Positions 16,455 through 23,799 of a DNA stretch of 43,057 bases are shown one piece after another. The stretch comes from Pseudonocardiaceae bacterium (lineage in GTDB: Bacteria; Actinomycetota; Actinomycetes; Mycobacteriales; Pseudonocardiaceae). Under the pieces are notes generated by a model. The model searched no databases. It had not been told where the DNA came from and worked only from the letters and a program-made list of their open reading frames with translations. Positions within the stretch are counted from its first letter, which is position 1, and each line of letters starts with the position of its first letter. The stretch is from contig WHSY01000039.1 in the NCBI GenBank assembly GCA_009379815.1, forward strand, positions 1-43,057, read 5' to 3'. The translations under genes were made by a program, and so were the position numbers.

Positions 16455-16811
16455 TCAGCCTCCGATCCGCACGGTCGGTGCGCCCGAGTTGATCGCGGCC
16501 GCGCACGAGGACGGTGCGGTGCTGCCGGTGACCAGCGCCGGTGCGCCGCCGATGAGCACGGTGGGGATGGCGGTCGCCGGCAGGAAGGCGGTCGGGCAGG
16601 GTGCGACGTAGCTGGCGCCCGGGCAGACGTTGCCGATGTAGGGGGTCGTCGCGTTGGCCGCCGGAAGCCCGCAGATCAGCACCGTCGGCACGCCCGGCGG
16701 CCCGACCACGCCCGGCTCCTTCGGGACGGGCGGCAGCGGGGGCATGCCGGGGGGCGAGGGCGGTACCACCATGTGCGTGGTGGTGTCGCCGACCCGGGCT
16801 GCCGGTGGCAT
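16455..16811 (-). CDS. PAAR-domain spike tip protein
   Basis: A 118-residue protein beginning PAARVGDTTTH, the eponymous PAAR signature. PAAR proteins form a metal-stabilised cone that sharpens the VgrG spike. Repeated PTVLICG / PTVLIGG / PTVRIGG segments correspond to the beta-repeats of the fold, and a Pro-rich insert (PSPPGMPPLPPVP) follows the first strand. Cys and His residues that could bind the central metal are present (His13, Cys about 47, 63, 71). No C-terminal toxin extension is fused, so any cargo must be separate. The gene follows the VgrG gene directly, as expected. Confidence 0.93.
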   Translation of the reverse strand: MPPAARVGDTTTHMVVPPSPPGMPPLPPVPKEPGVVGPPGVPTVLICGLPAANATTPYIGNVCPGASYVAPCPTAFLPATAIPTVLIGGAPALVTGSTAPSSCAAAINSGAPTVRIGG

Positions 16812-16824
16812 CGCGCACGTCCTT

Positions 16825-18651
16825 TCAGTTGATCTTTACGAGGGCACCGGTGATCGTGGTCATCGCGCCGCCCTTGACCTCGGCGTTGGCGTTGCCCTGC
16901 AGTGACGCACTTGTTCCGGACAGGCTGAGGTCGCCGTTGGTGGACACGGTGACCCCGGTGGTGCCCTTGACCTCGACGGCGGTCTTGGCATCGAGAGTGA
17001 TCTTCTGGCCCGACAGGTCGAGGTTGCCGGCACTCGAGTTGATCGTCACTCCGTTGGCGGCGTCGATGACCACGGTGCCGCCGCTGGTGACGGCGATCTC
17101 GGTGGCCTGCTGGTCGAACTGCAGGGTGAGTTTGCCGTCCCCGGTCGCCATGGTGATGCCCTTGGCGGCCGTGCTGTCGGACTCCAGGAACTCCAGCTTG
17201 TGGCCGGTACGGGTGACCAGCGCGCGGCGACTGACCTTGCCGCTGCCGGAGTCGACAGCGGCGGGGGTGGCGGGGGGCTTGTCGACGCTCGAATGCAGGC
17301 CGCCGAGCACGTAGGGGCGGCGCAGGTCACCCTGCTCGAAGCCGACCAGCACCTGGTCGTCGACCTCGGGCAGCAGCAGGGTGCCGCGGTCGGCGCCGGC
17401 ACCGAGCTGCACCGTCGGTGCCCAGTCGGTGAGGAAGTCGCCGGCCAGCCAGGGCAGCGCCAACCTCACCCGTCCGAGCTTCTCCGGGTCGGCGACGTCG
17501 GTGACGATGCCCACCGCGACGCCGGACACACCGACGCCCGCGCTGCCGGTGCCGTTGCCCGCGACGAGCCCGAGCAGTGAGCGGTCGGCAGCCCCGGTGA
17601 CCGAGATCGCCGTGGTGTAGCCCTGTTCCGGATCGAACACGTGCCGCGCCCTGGTGAGGGTGTACTTGCCGTCGAAGGGTTCACCGAGGTTCGCGACGGC
17701 GACCGCGCGTCCCGCCGACAGCTGCGGGTCGCCGCGCACCACGCCCTCGAGCTCGGCGAAGCTGCCGGCGATCTCCTCGGCGATTGCCTTCGCGGCCGCG
17801 GTCACCTCGGCCTGCTGCTGGTAGGGCACGTGGGTGCTGATGAACGGGGTGCGTCCGAAGGTCCCGGCCAGTGCCTTCGGCGTCGGGCTGACCTGCGCGC
17901 TCGTCGTCGCGGCCGGGGCGGCGCCGCTGACGGGCTTCTTGTCGTGCTCGTTCCAGGAGCGAACCTCCACCTTGTCGACCTGTTCCGCCGCGGAGACCAC
18001 GGCGCGCAACGCGAGCAGGTCCGTTCCGGGTTCGAGCACGAAGGGGCCGGCGCCCGGCCCCCCCTTGGCCGCGGGCGCGGATGCCGACGTGGGGGGCGGG
18101 CCGAAGCTGAGCTTGCCCGCCTCGACGGTGATCCGGTACCCGACCTCGGCGGCCAGCCGGTGCAGGAATGTCCAGTCGTCCAGGTTGCCCTGCTGGACCA
18201 GCGGGTGCGTGGTCTTCGTGGGTGTGATCTGCCCGGGCTGCAGGCCGGCGCGCTGCGCCACCTTCCTGACGATCGCGTCGTAGCTGGTGTTCGGATAGCC
18301 GGCGACCCTGCTGCCCTGCCGCAGCCGGTGGGACTGGTCGTAGCCGCGCACCACGGTGAAGGTGCCCTCGGCGTCGAGCTCCACCTCGAGCCCGGTGACC
18401 TCGCCCTCGATCAGCGTCTGTGGCGGCGCGGTGTCCGCGGTATCGACCGAGACGGTCACCGTGGCGCCGATCGTGATGCCGGCCTTGGTCAGCACCACCC
18501 GGTCGGGGTCGCGGAAGCGCAGCACGAACAGGTCGGGCAGATGCAGGTTGTCGTCCACCCACGCCGTGTTGAGCAGCATGACGACGTCGTCGGGAAGTGG
18601 GCTGCCCTGCACCGTGATCAGGCAGGAGCCGGCGTGGCTTCGTCCGGTCAT
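16825..18651 (-). CDS. VgrG/gp5-gp27-like spike protein
   Basis: A 608-residue spike. The N-terminal gp27-like hub runs from the start to about residue 380 and contains YDQSHRLRQGSRVAGYPNTS and a QQGNLDDWTFLHRLAAEVG segment. A gp5-type OB fold follows (GIVTDVADPEKLGRVRLALP, DRGTLLLPEVDDQVLVGFEQG, DLRRPYVLGGL). The C-terminal third is a beta-helix with short Thr/Val/Gly repeats (VTINSSAGNLDLSGQKITLD). No lysozyme or toxin extension is present. The frame is open upstream, but ATG 18651 has a GGAGAT site and an ATGA overlap with the LysM gene, so I place the start there. Confidence 0.93.
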   Translation of the reverse strand: MTGRSHAGSCLITVQGSPLPDDVVMLLNTAWVDDNLHLPDLFVLRFRDPDRVVLTKAGITIGATVTVSVDTADTAPPQTLIEGEVTGLEVELDAEGTFTVVRGYDQSHRLRQGSRVAGYPNTSYDAIVRKVAQRAGLQPGQITPTKTTHPLVQQGNLDDWTFLHRLAAEVGYRITVEAGKLSFGPPPTSASAPAAKGGPGAGPFVLEPGTDLLALRAVVSAAEQVDKVEVRSWNEHDKKPVSGAAPAATTSAQVSPTPKALAGTFGRTPFISTHVPYQQQAEVTAAAKAIAEEIAGSFAELEGVVRGDPQLSAGRAVAVANLGEPFDGKYTLTRARHVFDPEQGYTTAISVTGAADRSLLGLVAGNGTGSAGVGVSGVAVGIVTDVADPEKLGRVRLALPWLAGDFLTDWAPTVQLGAGADRGTLLLPEVDDQVLVGFEQGDLRRPYVLGGLHSSVDKPPATPAAVDSGSGKVSRRALVTRTGHKLEFLESDSTAAKGITMATGDGKLTLQFDQQATEIAVTSGGTVVIDAANGVTINSSAGNLDLSGQKITLDAKTAVEVKGTTGVTVSTNGDLSLSGTSASLQGNANAEVKGGAMTTITGALVKIN

Positions 18652-19382
18652 CTGATCTCCTCGGGTGCGGGCACGAGCAGCGAGGTGCCCGGGGGGACCC
18701 GCATCGGGTCGTCGATCCCGTTGAACTCGGCCAGGCCCCGCCACATCGTGGGGTCGCCGTAGTCGCGCGCCGCGACGCTGGCCAGGGTCTCCCCCGCCAC
18801 GAGGACGTGGGTGCGTTGCACGGCCAGGCCACCCGATGTGGGGTTCTGCCTGCCGGGCTCGGTGGCGATCTCCTGCAGGTTGACCTGGCACGTGGCGCGC
18901 ACCGGCGTGCCGTCCGGGGTGAACAGCGTGTAGGTGGCCGACACCGAGGTGATGAACCCCGCGAAGCCGGTGATCTTGCCCCAGTGGAAGACGACCAGCG
19001 GTGGCACCGGCGTGCGTTGGCCACGACTCTGCTCGGTCGGCACGCAGCAGCTGAACAGGGTGTCCACGGTCTTGGGGACGTCCAGGCCGCCGACCGAGGC
19101 ATCGAAGAACATCTCCAGGGCCAGGCTCGACGGCTCAGCGCCCTGGAACTCCGACGGGCCGGTGTGCTCGGCGCCGCGGGCCGGTTCACTACCCCAGCGG
19201 GCGGACTTGCTCAACGTCAGCTCGTTGGGGTTGAACTGGAAGGTGATCCGCCCGCGGGGCGGGCCGAGCCGGGCGCTGCCGGCCGCTCCCGCCTGCGGGT
19301 CGTGCAGCTCCAGGTAGGCCTTGGCCAACGTGGCGCGAGAACTGCCACCGCCGGCGGAGCTGAGCGTGGTCGGAGGGGCCAT
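18648..19382 (-). CDS. LysM-domain baseplate hub protein
   Basis: A 244-residue CIS/phage protein of the T4 gp53-like, LysM-containing type. The N-terminal part has the ITFQFNPNELTLSKSARW motif common to these hub proteins. The C-terminus is a LysM fold (THVLVAGETLASVAARDYGD, MWRGLAEFNGIDDPMRVPPG). In CIS this protein links the tube-proximal hub to the spike and may contact peptidoglycan. It sits between the second tube-like gene and the VgrG gene, the usual order. Confidence 0.92.
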   Translation of the reverse strand: MAPPTTLSSAGGGSSRATLAKAYLELHDPQAGAAGSARLGPPRGRITFQFNPNELTLSKSARWGSEPARGAEHTGPSEFQGAEPSSLALEMFFDASVGGLDVPKTVDTLFSCCVPTEQSRGQRTPVPPLVVFHWGKITGFAGFITSVSATYTLFTPDGTPVRATCQVNLQEIATEPGRQNPTSGGLAVQRTHVLVAGETLASVAARDYGDPTMWRGLAEFNGIDDPMRVPPGTSLLVPAPEEIR

Positions 19383-19383
19383 C

Positions 19384-19809
19384 TCATTGCTCCAGGAAGC
19401 CGTGGTGGGCGATCTCGACCGTCTCGGTGAGCACGGCTGCCTGGTCGGGCCCGAACGCGGGTCCTTCCCACTTGACCGGAATCACGTCGAGCAGGCTCCA
19501 GCGGGTGATGACCGTGCCGTCAGTGGTCATCGCAGTGATGTTCGCGGTGCGTCGCCGCGACTCCGTGGTTGTGCTCGCGATCCACTTCGCCACCTTCTCG
19601 GTGTCCTTGGACAGCGGTCTCTTCAACGTGATGTTGGAGTAGTTGATGCGCGAGGGCAGCTGCCACACGTAGGAGTTGTTGCCGCCCTCCTGGCGCTGCT
19701 CGACCTCCACCTCGCAGGACAGTCCCTCGCAGGTGTCGAAGGCGCCCAGGCTCGTGTCGTCGACCTGCACCAGGAACTGGATCCCGACCACCGGCTCCAC
19801 GATCGCCAC
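19384..19809 (-). CDS. Tube-like protein (T4 gp19 family), baseplate-proximal copy
   Basis: A 141-residue protein of the T4-like virus tail tube gp19 family (GIQFLVQVDDTSLGAFDTCE, ALP-like RINYSNITLKRPLSKDTEKV, MTTDGTVITRWSLLDVIPVKW, ETVEIAHHGF). CIS loci commonly encode a main tube and one or more tube-initiator paralogues. Placed just before the LysM and VgrG genes, this copy probably forms the initiator ring on the hub, while the gene at 23319 encodes the main tube (inference). Two bases separate it from the LysM gene. Confidence 0.92.
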   Translation of the reverse strand: MAIVEPVVGIQFLVQVDDTSLGAFDTCEGLSCEVEVEQRQEGGNNSYVWQLPSRINYSNITLKRPLSKDTEKVAKWIASTTTESRRRTANITAMTTDGTVITRWSLLDVIPVKWEGPAFGPDQAAVLTETVEIAHHGFLEQ

Positions 19810-19829
19810 CGTGACCTCCTCTCACTCGC

Positions 19830-22700
19830 TCATCTGCCGCCGGAACTGCGCCCGGTGAACCGGCCGGAGCGCTCGCGGTCGGCCCGCAGCTCCGCCCGCA
19901 GCCGCCGGGAGATCGGCCCGTAAAGCCGGCGGGCGAGCTCGTCGAGATCGCGCTGGCCCGGCGCCGTGTGCTTGGTGTCACGGGGTGGCTGGGCCGCCGC
20001 CGGGGGCGGCGCTGCGGCCTGGGCGCTGCCGGGCCGTGCGCGCTGCACGGACGGCACGCTCGGCGGCTGTGCGGTGCGCTGCACGGTCGGCACACTCGAC
20101 GGCTGCCCATTGCGCTGGGTGGACGGTGCACTCGGCATGGCGAGCGCGCTTCGCAGCACCGCGCGCTGGACCCGCCCCTGCTCCCCCGCTGCCCCACGGC
20201 CCCCCGACGAGGACCGCGAGGATGGCTGCCTGGGTGCCGCCCCGCTTTGGCTCCATGACGGGGTCGGCGGCAGCTCATGGGTGCTGCTTCGCTGCAGCGT
20301 CGCCGGCTGCCGGTGCGGGCGCGTGGGAGCCGACGAGTGGTGCAGCACCGGTAGTCCGCTGCGCGCGGGTGCCGCGCTGGTGTGCAGGACGCGGGTGACA
20401 CCTCGCGCCGCCGCCGGGTCGATCTGACCGTGCGGTCGTGCTGCGGCCCGCTGCCCTCCTCGGGACCGCCGCACCCGGTTCTCGGCCGGGCCGGACGCCG
20501 CCTGCCGCTGTACCGCGCGGTCGGATCCACCGGGGCCGCGCGCGGTGCGGCGTGACAGAAAGCTCGGCCATCGCCGCAGCAGGGGCGTACGGGTGGCGCT
20601 GGGCGTCCGCGGCGTTGGTGCTGAATCCGGCGGTCGCGGTTGCGGGTCTACCCCGGCCCGGACCGCGGGTGGCGCGCCGCCGTGACGATGTCCGCCTGCT
20701 GCCGCAGTACGCCGCTGCGGCACGGTGTGACTCGAAGTCGCCCGGGGTACAGAGGTCGCGGACCGCTGCACGGGCATCGATGCACGTAGCTGCGGCACCA
20801 GCGGGCGGAAGCCGGTGAGCGCACGCTGCAGGACCGGCCTGGTCTCGTCGGTAGCGCCGCTGGGATGTGAGGACACCGATATCGCGGTAATCGGACGTTC
20901 GGTGTCGATGCCGGTCGACGACCGGGCACCTTCCGCGGTCGGGTCGCTCGTGCCGGGGGCCGGTGGACCGGCGGCCTTCTCCGCTGCCGGCTTTCCGACC
21001 GATCGCGGCCGCTCGGAATGGGTGCGCTGCACGACCGGTGAGGTCGGGACGGTGCGGTCGGTGGCTGGAGGTCGGGCGGCATCGCTTCCGAGCGCCGGCG
21101 GCACGGCGTTCGCGGCCGGGTCGCTCGTGTCGGGGGCCGGCGGGCCGGCGCCCCACTCCGCTGCCGGCTTTCCGACCGATCGCGGCCGCTCGGGCAGCGC
21201 GCCGCTGCGATGAGTGGACTGAGTCGAGACTCGCTGCACGGGTGGCGGAGCCGGCCCGGCTTCCAACGGTGGCCCCAGCCCGACCCGTGGGGCGCTGTGG
21301 CTTGTACCCCCGCTCGGGCTCTGGTTTCGGCGGTCGGGTTCATGTCCCCCGGTTGACCCCGTTTCGGAACCGGAACGGGGTCCTGCCCCGGGACTCGACC
21401 CCGTTTCGGAACCGGAACGGGGTCCTGCCCCGGGACTCGACCCCGTTTCGGAACCGGAACGGGGTTCGGTTCGCCGCTGGATGGCCTCGTGGCCATCTCC
21501 GGTGAGCCTCCTGCCGGGGCCATTAGCCCGTGGTGCGCTCTGAGCAGGCGGTGGAGCGGGCTGGGCCGGGTTGGAGGTCGTGCGCTGGAGCGGACGGTCG
21601 GCGTTGCCAGCCAGGAGGGGTGCCCCCAGCCCGGGCCGTCGTGCGGGTGTGGGCGCGGACCGATCGCCACCGGCCGTGCTGCTCACGGTGCCCTGCTCCG
21701 GAGGGAGCATGGCATCTCCCGCAACGGCAGTAGCCGCGTCGGAGGTGAGCAGCGGCGCCTGACGGGGCGCGGCCGACGTGTCGAGATCGCGGGAGGTGAT
21801 CTCAGCAGTCGAAGCGGTGGGCGTGGCCACAACCGGCAACGGTCGGGGCGGAAGCGAGGTGGTCGCCCCGGGCCGCGGGCGGGCCTTGCGCTGCACCACC
21901 GCCGCCTTCCTGGCGCCTGGTGCCGGTGGCATACCGGCGGTTCCGGCACGCCGCGGCGCGTGGTCGTTGTCGCGTGGCGGATCGGACCGCTCGGCAGTTC
22001 TCGCTCCGGCGGAACGGTGATCACCGACCGGGTCGCGGCCGGCAGCGTGCGCTGTGGCGGCGATGGCTCGCTGTACCGGGACGGGTCGAGCGGCCCCGCC
22101 GGTCGAGGGCTCGGCCGTGGCCGGAGGCGCAGCCGCGGCGGAGCGGGATGCCTGGGATGCCTGGGATGGCTGGGATGACTGGGCAGGCAGTGCCGGCTCG
22201 TGGGTCGCAGTCGAGGCGGGGTGTCTCGGCGTGGCCGCTCGCGCCCGCGTGCTCTTCGAGACCTGGTGCCGCGCTGCCCTCGTCTCGGCCGCAGGCTCAC
22301 CAGCCCGACGGCCCGGCCGGGCGGTACGACGGGGCGAGAACAGCCGCTGCAGCGCTGTGGGCTGCGGATCCGCTGCTGTCAACTCGTCGGACGGTGCTGA
22401 CGGCTCGTCGGGCGCCAGCGGGAGCGAACCGGCCCCGCCCTCCCAGGGCACCGGTGCACCGCCCGTGGTCAGGCCGCCGACGAGCCCGGCCGGGGCCGAC
22501 GGATCGAGCGCGTGCCCGATCTCGCCGAGGAACCCGGGACTGCGCCAGGACCCGATCCAGCGCTCGGAGCGCTGCAGCAACGGCGGCACCGGCGCGAGGG
22601 TCCGCTGCAGCGCCGGCAGCCGCAGGTAGCCCGCGGCGGGCGGCGGCGGCACCGTCGCCGGGGATGCTGGGGAGGACCGCTGTCGCCGTCGCCACACCAC
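19830..22700 (-). CDS. 956-residue Pro/Ser/Arg-rich disordered CIS-operon protein with 16 hydrophobic-QR motifs
   Basis: Most of this protein is low-complexity and predicted disordered by eye. It is punctuated by a short motif, Val/Leu/Ile-Gln-Arg, at residues 31, 42, 117, 209, 269, 371, 407, 488, 557, 624, 644, 730, 802, 844, 873 and 885, plus PQR at 661 and TQR at 861. There is a 14-residue tandem repeat (PRSGSETGSSPGAG, residues 414-450) and a longer duplication around ERPRSVGKPAAE (503 and 563). Only two parts look folded: the N-terminus (LLQRSERWIGSWRSPGFLGE) and a C-terminal helix (DLDELARRLYGPISRRLRAE, 918-937). The latter resembles the end of shorter proteins at this position in other actinobacterial CIS. 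It could be a tape measure or a scaffold holding cargo; I cannot tell. The ATG at 22700 lies directly after the DUF6760 stop. Confidence 0.75.
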   Translation of the reverse strand: MVWRRRQRSSPASPATVPPPPAAGYLRLPALQRTLAPVPPLLQRSERWIGSWRSPGFLGEIGHALDPSAPAGLVGGLTTGGAPVPWEGGAGSLPLAPDEPSAPSDELTAADPQPTALQRLFSPRRTARPGRRAGEPAAETRAARHQVSKSTRARAATPRHPASTATHEPALPAQSSQPSQASQASRSAAAAPPATAEPSTGGAARPVPVQRAIAATAHAAGRDPVGDHRSAGARTAERSDPPRDNDHAPRRAGTAGMPPAPGARKAAVVQRKARPRPGATTSLPPRPLPVVATPTASTAEITSRDLDTSAAPRQAPLLTSDAATAVAGDAMLPPEQGTVSSTAGGDRSAPTPARRPGLGAPLLAGNADRPLQRTTSNPAQPAPPPAQSAPRANGPGRRLTGDGHEAIQRRTEPRSGSETGSSPGAGPRSGSETGSSPGAGPRSGSETGSTGGHEPDRRNQSPSGGTSHSAPRVGLGPPLEAGPAPPPVQRVSTQSTHRSGALPERPRSVGKPAAEWGAGPPAPDTSDPAANAVPPALGSDAARPPATDRTVPTSPVVQRTHSERPRSVGKPAAEKAAGPPAPGTSDPTAEGARSSTGIDTERPITAISVSSHPSGATDETRPVLQRALTGFRPLVPQLRASMPVQRSATSVPRATSSHTVPQRRTAAAGGHRHGGAPPAVRAGVDPQPRPPDSAPTPRTPSATRTPLLRRWPSFLSRRTARGPGGSDRAVQRQAASGPAENRVRRSRGGQRAAARPHGQIDPAAARGVTRVLHTSAAPARSGLPVLHHSSAPTRPHRQPATLQRSSTHELPPTPSWSQSGAAPRQPSSRSSSGGRGAAGEQGRVQRAVLRSALAMPSAPSTQRNGQPSSVPTVQRTAQPPSVPSVQRARPGSAQAAAPPPAAAQPPRDTKHTAPGQRDLDELARRLYGPISRRLRAELRADRERSGRFTGRSSGGR
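21355..21465. repeat. 42-bp tandem repeat, 2.6 copies, in the disordered-protein gene
   Basis: Units at 21355-21396, 21397-21438 and a partial one at 21439-21465 are identical over their shared length. Each encodes 14 residues. Each unit contains an internal palindrome (ACCCCGTT ... AACGGGGT), so the region can fold back on itself and is prone to slippage and copy-number change. Confidence 0.9.
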
Positions 22701-22703
22701 CGT

Positions 22704-22862
22704 TCACCTTCCTTCGCTGCGCTGTCGGTTGATCCGGGCGATCTCGTCCACATAGCGCAGTCGCATGTGGTGGTCGAGATCGAGGATGTCGTCCAGTGAC
22801 CAGTGGAAGTGGTAGGCGACGTACGCGACCTCCTCGTGCAGCCGCGTGGCCGCGTACGTCAG
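22704..22862 (-). CDS. DUF6760-type small CIS protein, probable CTG start
   Basis: A 52-residue protein containing AATRLHEEVAYVAYHFHWSL and LDLDHHMRLRYVDEIARIN, the compact pattern of the small DUF6760 proteins found between baseplate or tube genes in CIS loci. Such proteins usually begin MTYA. Here the codon in that place is CTG at 22862-22860, overlapping the upstream stop as CTGA rather than ATGA and preceded by a GGGGGA stretch. No ATG or GTG exists at a fitting place; the only longer frame starts at 22913 inside the upstream gene and adds unrelated basic residues. I therefore propose an unusual CTG start with coupled translation. Function unknown. Confidence 0.8.
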   Translation of the reverse strand: MTYAATRLHEEVAYVAYHFHWSLDDILDLDHHMRLRYVDEIARINRQRSEGR

Positions 22863-23314
22863 GATTCCCCCAGGCGCCCACCCGCGAGATCGACGACGAA
22901 GGTGTGCTCGCACTCCGGACAGCTCACCGCGGCCTGGGTGTGCCCCTCGGAATTGATCCGCCGGTAGAGGTCCTGCAGGAACGCCACGTCCGAGGCGAAC
23001 ATGTTCTCGATGACCGTCTCGGTCACCGACGCCGAGCCGAGTTTCGAGATCACCCGGGTGAGCAGGAACACCGTCGCGTAGGCGGGGTTCTCGCCCACCC
23101 GGGCGTCGAACGACACGAGCAGCTCGTCCCGCGCCGTGGCCACCCGCATCACGCCGTCGCGGTGCACCACGCCGTCGGCATCGACGAAGCCGCGCGGCAG
23201 AGTGAACTCGAACTCGGTGCGCAGCGGCTCGGGTGCCGATCCCGTAGTCCGCCCAGCCTCCGGCGTGCCGGAAGGCTCGGCCAGTGCGGCCCCACCGGAG
23301 ACCGAGCGTCGCAT
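22859..23314 (-). CDS. T4 gp26-like baseplate / tail assembly protein
   Basis: A 151-residue protein with LPRGFVDADGVVHRDGVMR, NPAYATVFLLTRVISKLGS, and FASDVAFLQDLYRRINSEGH. This set fits the T4_baseplate (gp26-like) family that accompanies tube genes in CIS and T4-like phages and may act in baseplate assembly or as a chaperone. The C-terminus adds CPECEHTFVVDL, where the two Cys may form half of a zinc site. It is 4 bases downstream of the main tube gene and overlaps DUF6760. Confidence 0.85.
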   Translation of the reverse strand: MRRSVSGGAALAEPSGTPEAGRTTGSAPEPLRTEFEFTLPRGFVDADGVVHRDGVMRVATARDELLVSFDARVGENPAYATVFLLTRVISKLGSASVTETVIENMFASDVAFLQDLYRRINSEGHTQAAVSCPECEHTFVVDLAGGRLGES

Positions 23315-23318
23315 CGTC

Positions 23319-23768
23319 CTACTCCGCCTTCATCGCATCGAAGCAGACGACGAACTCCTCGGTCACCACGTTGGCCCCGCCGGCCTCGAGCTGGCTCATC
23401 TTGACGCTCTTGACCCAGCAGTTCTCGAAGGAGTACCGGCGGATCGGGCTGCCCTGGTAGTCGTTGACGGCGACCTCGCCGGTCTTGCGGGCGCTCTTGA
23501 GATCGCCTTCGAGAACCTTGTTGATCCAGTCGGCGACGGCCTTGTCCTGGGTCATGCCGCGGGTGACGGTGAACTCGCCGCCCTTCTGCTGGCCGGAGAG
23601 CTGCCGCGGGACGAACTTGCCGTCCGCCGTCTGCTGGTTGTACTCGACCTTGTCGACCTCGGCGGTCAGGTCGCTGACGCTGATCACCGAGGGGATCTGT
23701 ACGCCGTCGATCTTGACGGTGAAGCCGTAGGCGACGGCGGCGTCGTACTGCGTATCGGGAAGAGCCAT
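23319..23768 (-). CDS. Main inner tube protein (T4 gp19 family)
   Basis: A 149-residue tail-tube protein. It has the typical start AYGFTVKIDGVQIPSVISV, the conserved GGEFTVTRGMTQDKAVADWI centre and the SFENCWVKSVKMSQLEAGG ending. Hexameric rings of this protein stack inside the sheath and form the ejected tube. It lies directly behind the sheath gene, the position of the main tube gene in nearly all contractile systems. The second copy at 19384 is clearly diverged. Gap to the sheath stop is 31 bases. Confidence 0.95.
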   Translation of the reverse strand: MALPDTQYDAAVAYGFTVKIDGVQIPSVISVSDLTAEVDKVEYNQQTADGKFVPRQLSGQQKGGEFTVTRGMTQDKAVADWINKVLEGDLKSARKTGEVAVNDYQGSPIRRYSFENCWVKSVKMSQLEAGGANVVTEEFVVCFDAMKAE

Positions 23769-23799
23769 CTCTTCCTACCTTCCTGGCTCGACGGGGTGG

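Noticed and set aside
16825-18651. Possible toxin extension on the VgrG spike
   Set aside because: The C-terminal beta-helix ends with the usual short repeats; there is no extra domain.
19384-23768. The two tube-like genes as a recent duplication
   Set aside because: The proteins are too diverged and sit at the conventional main-tube and initiator positions of CIS operons; ordinary for the family.
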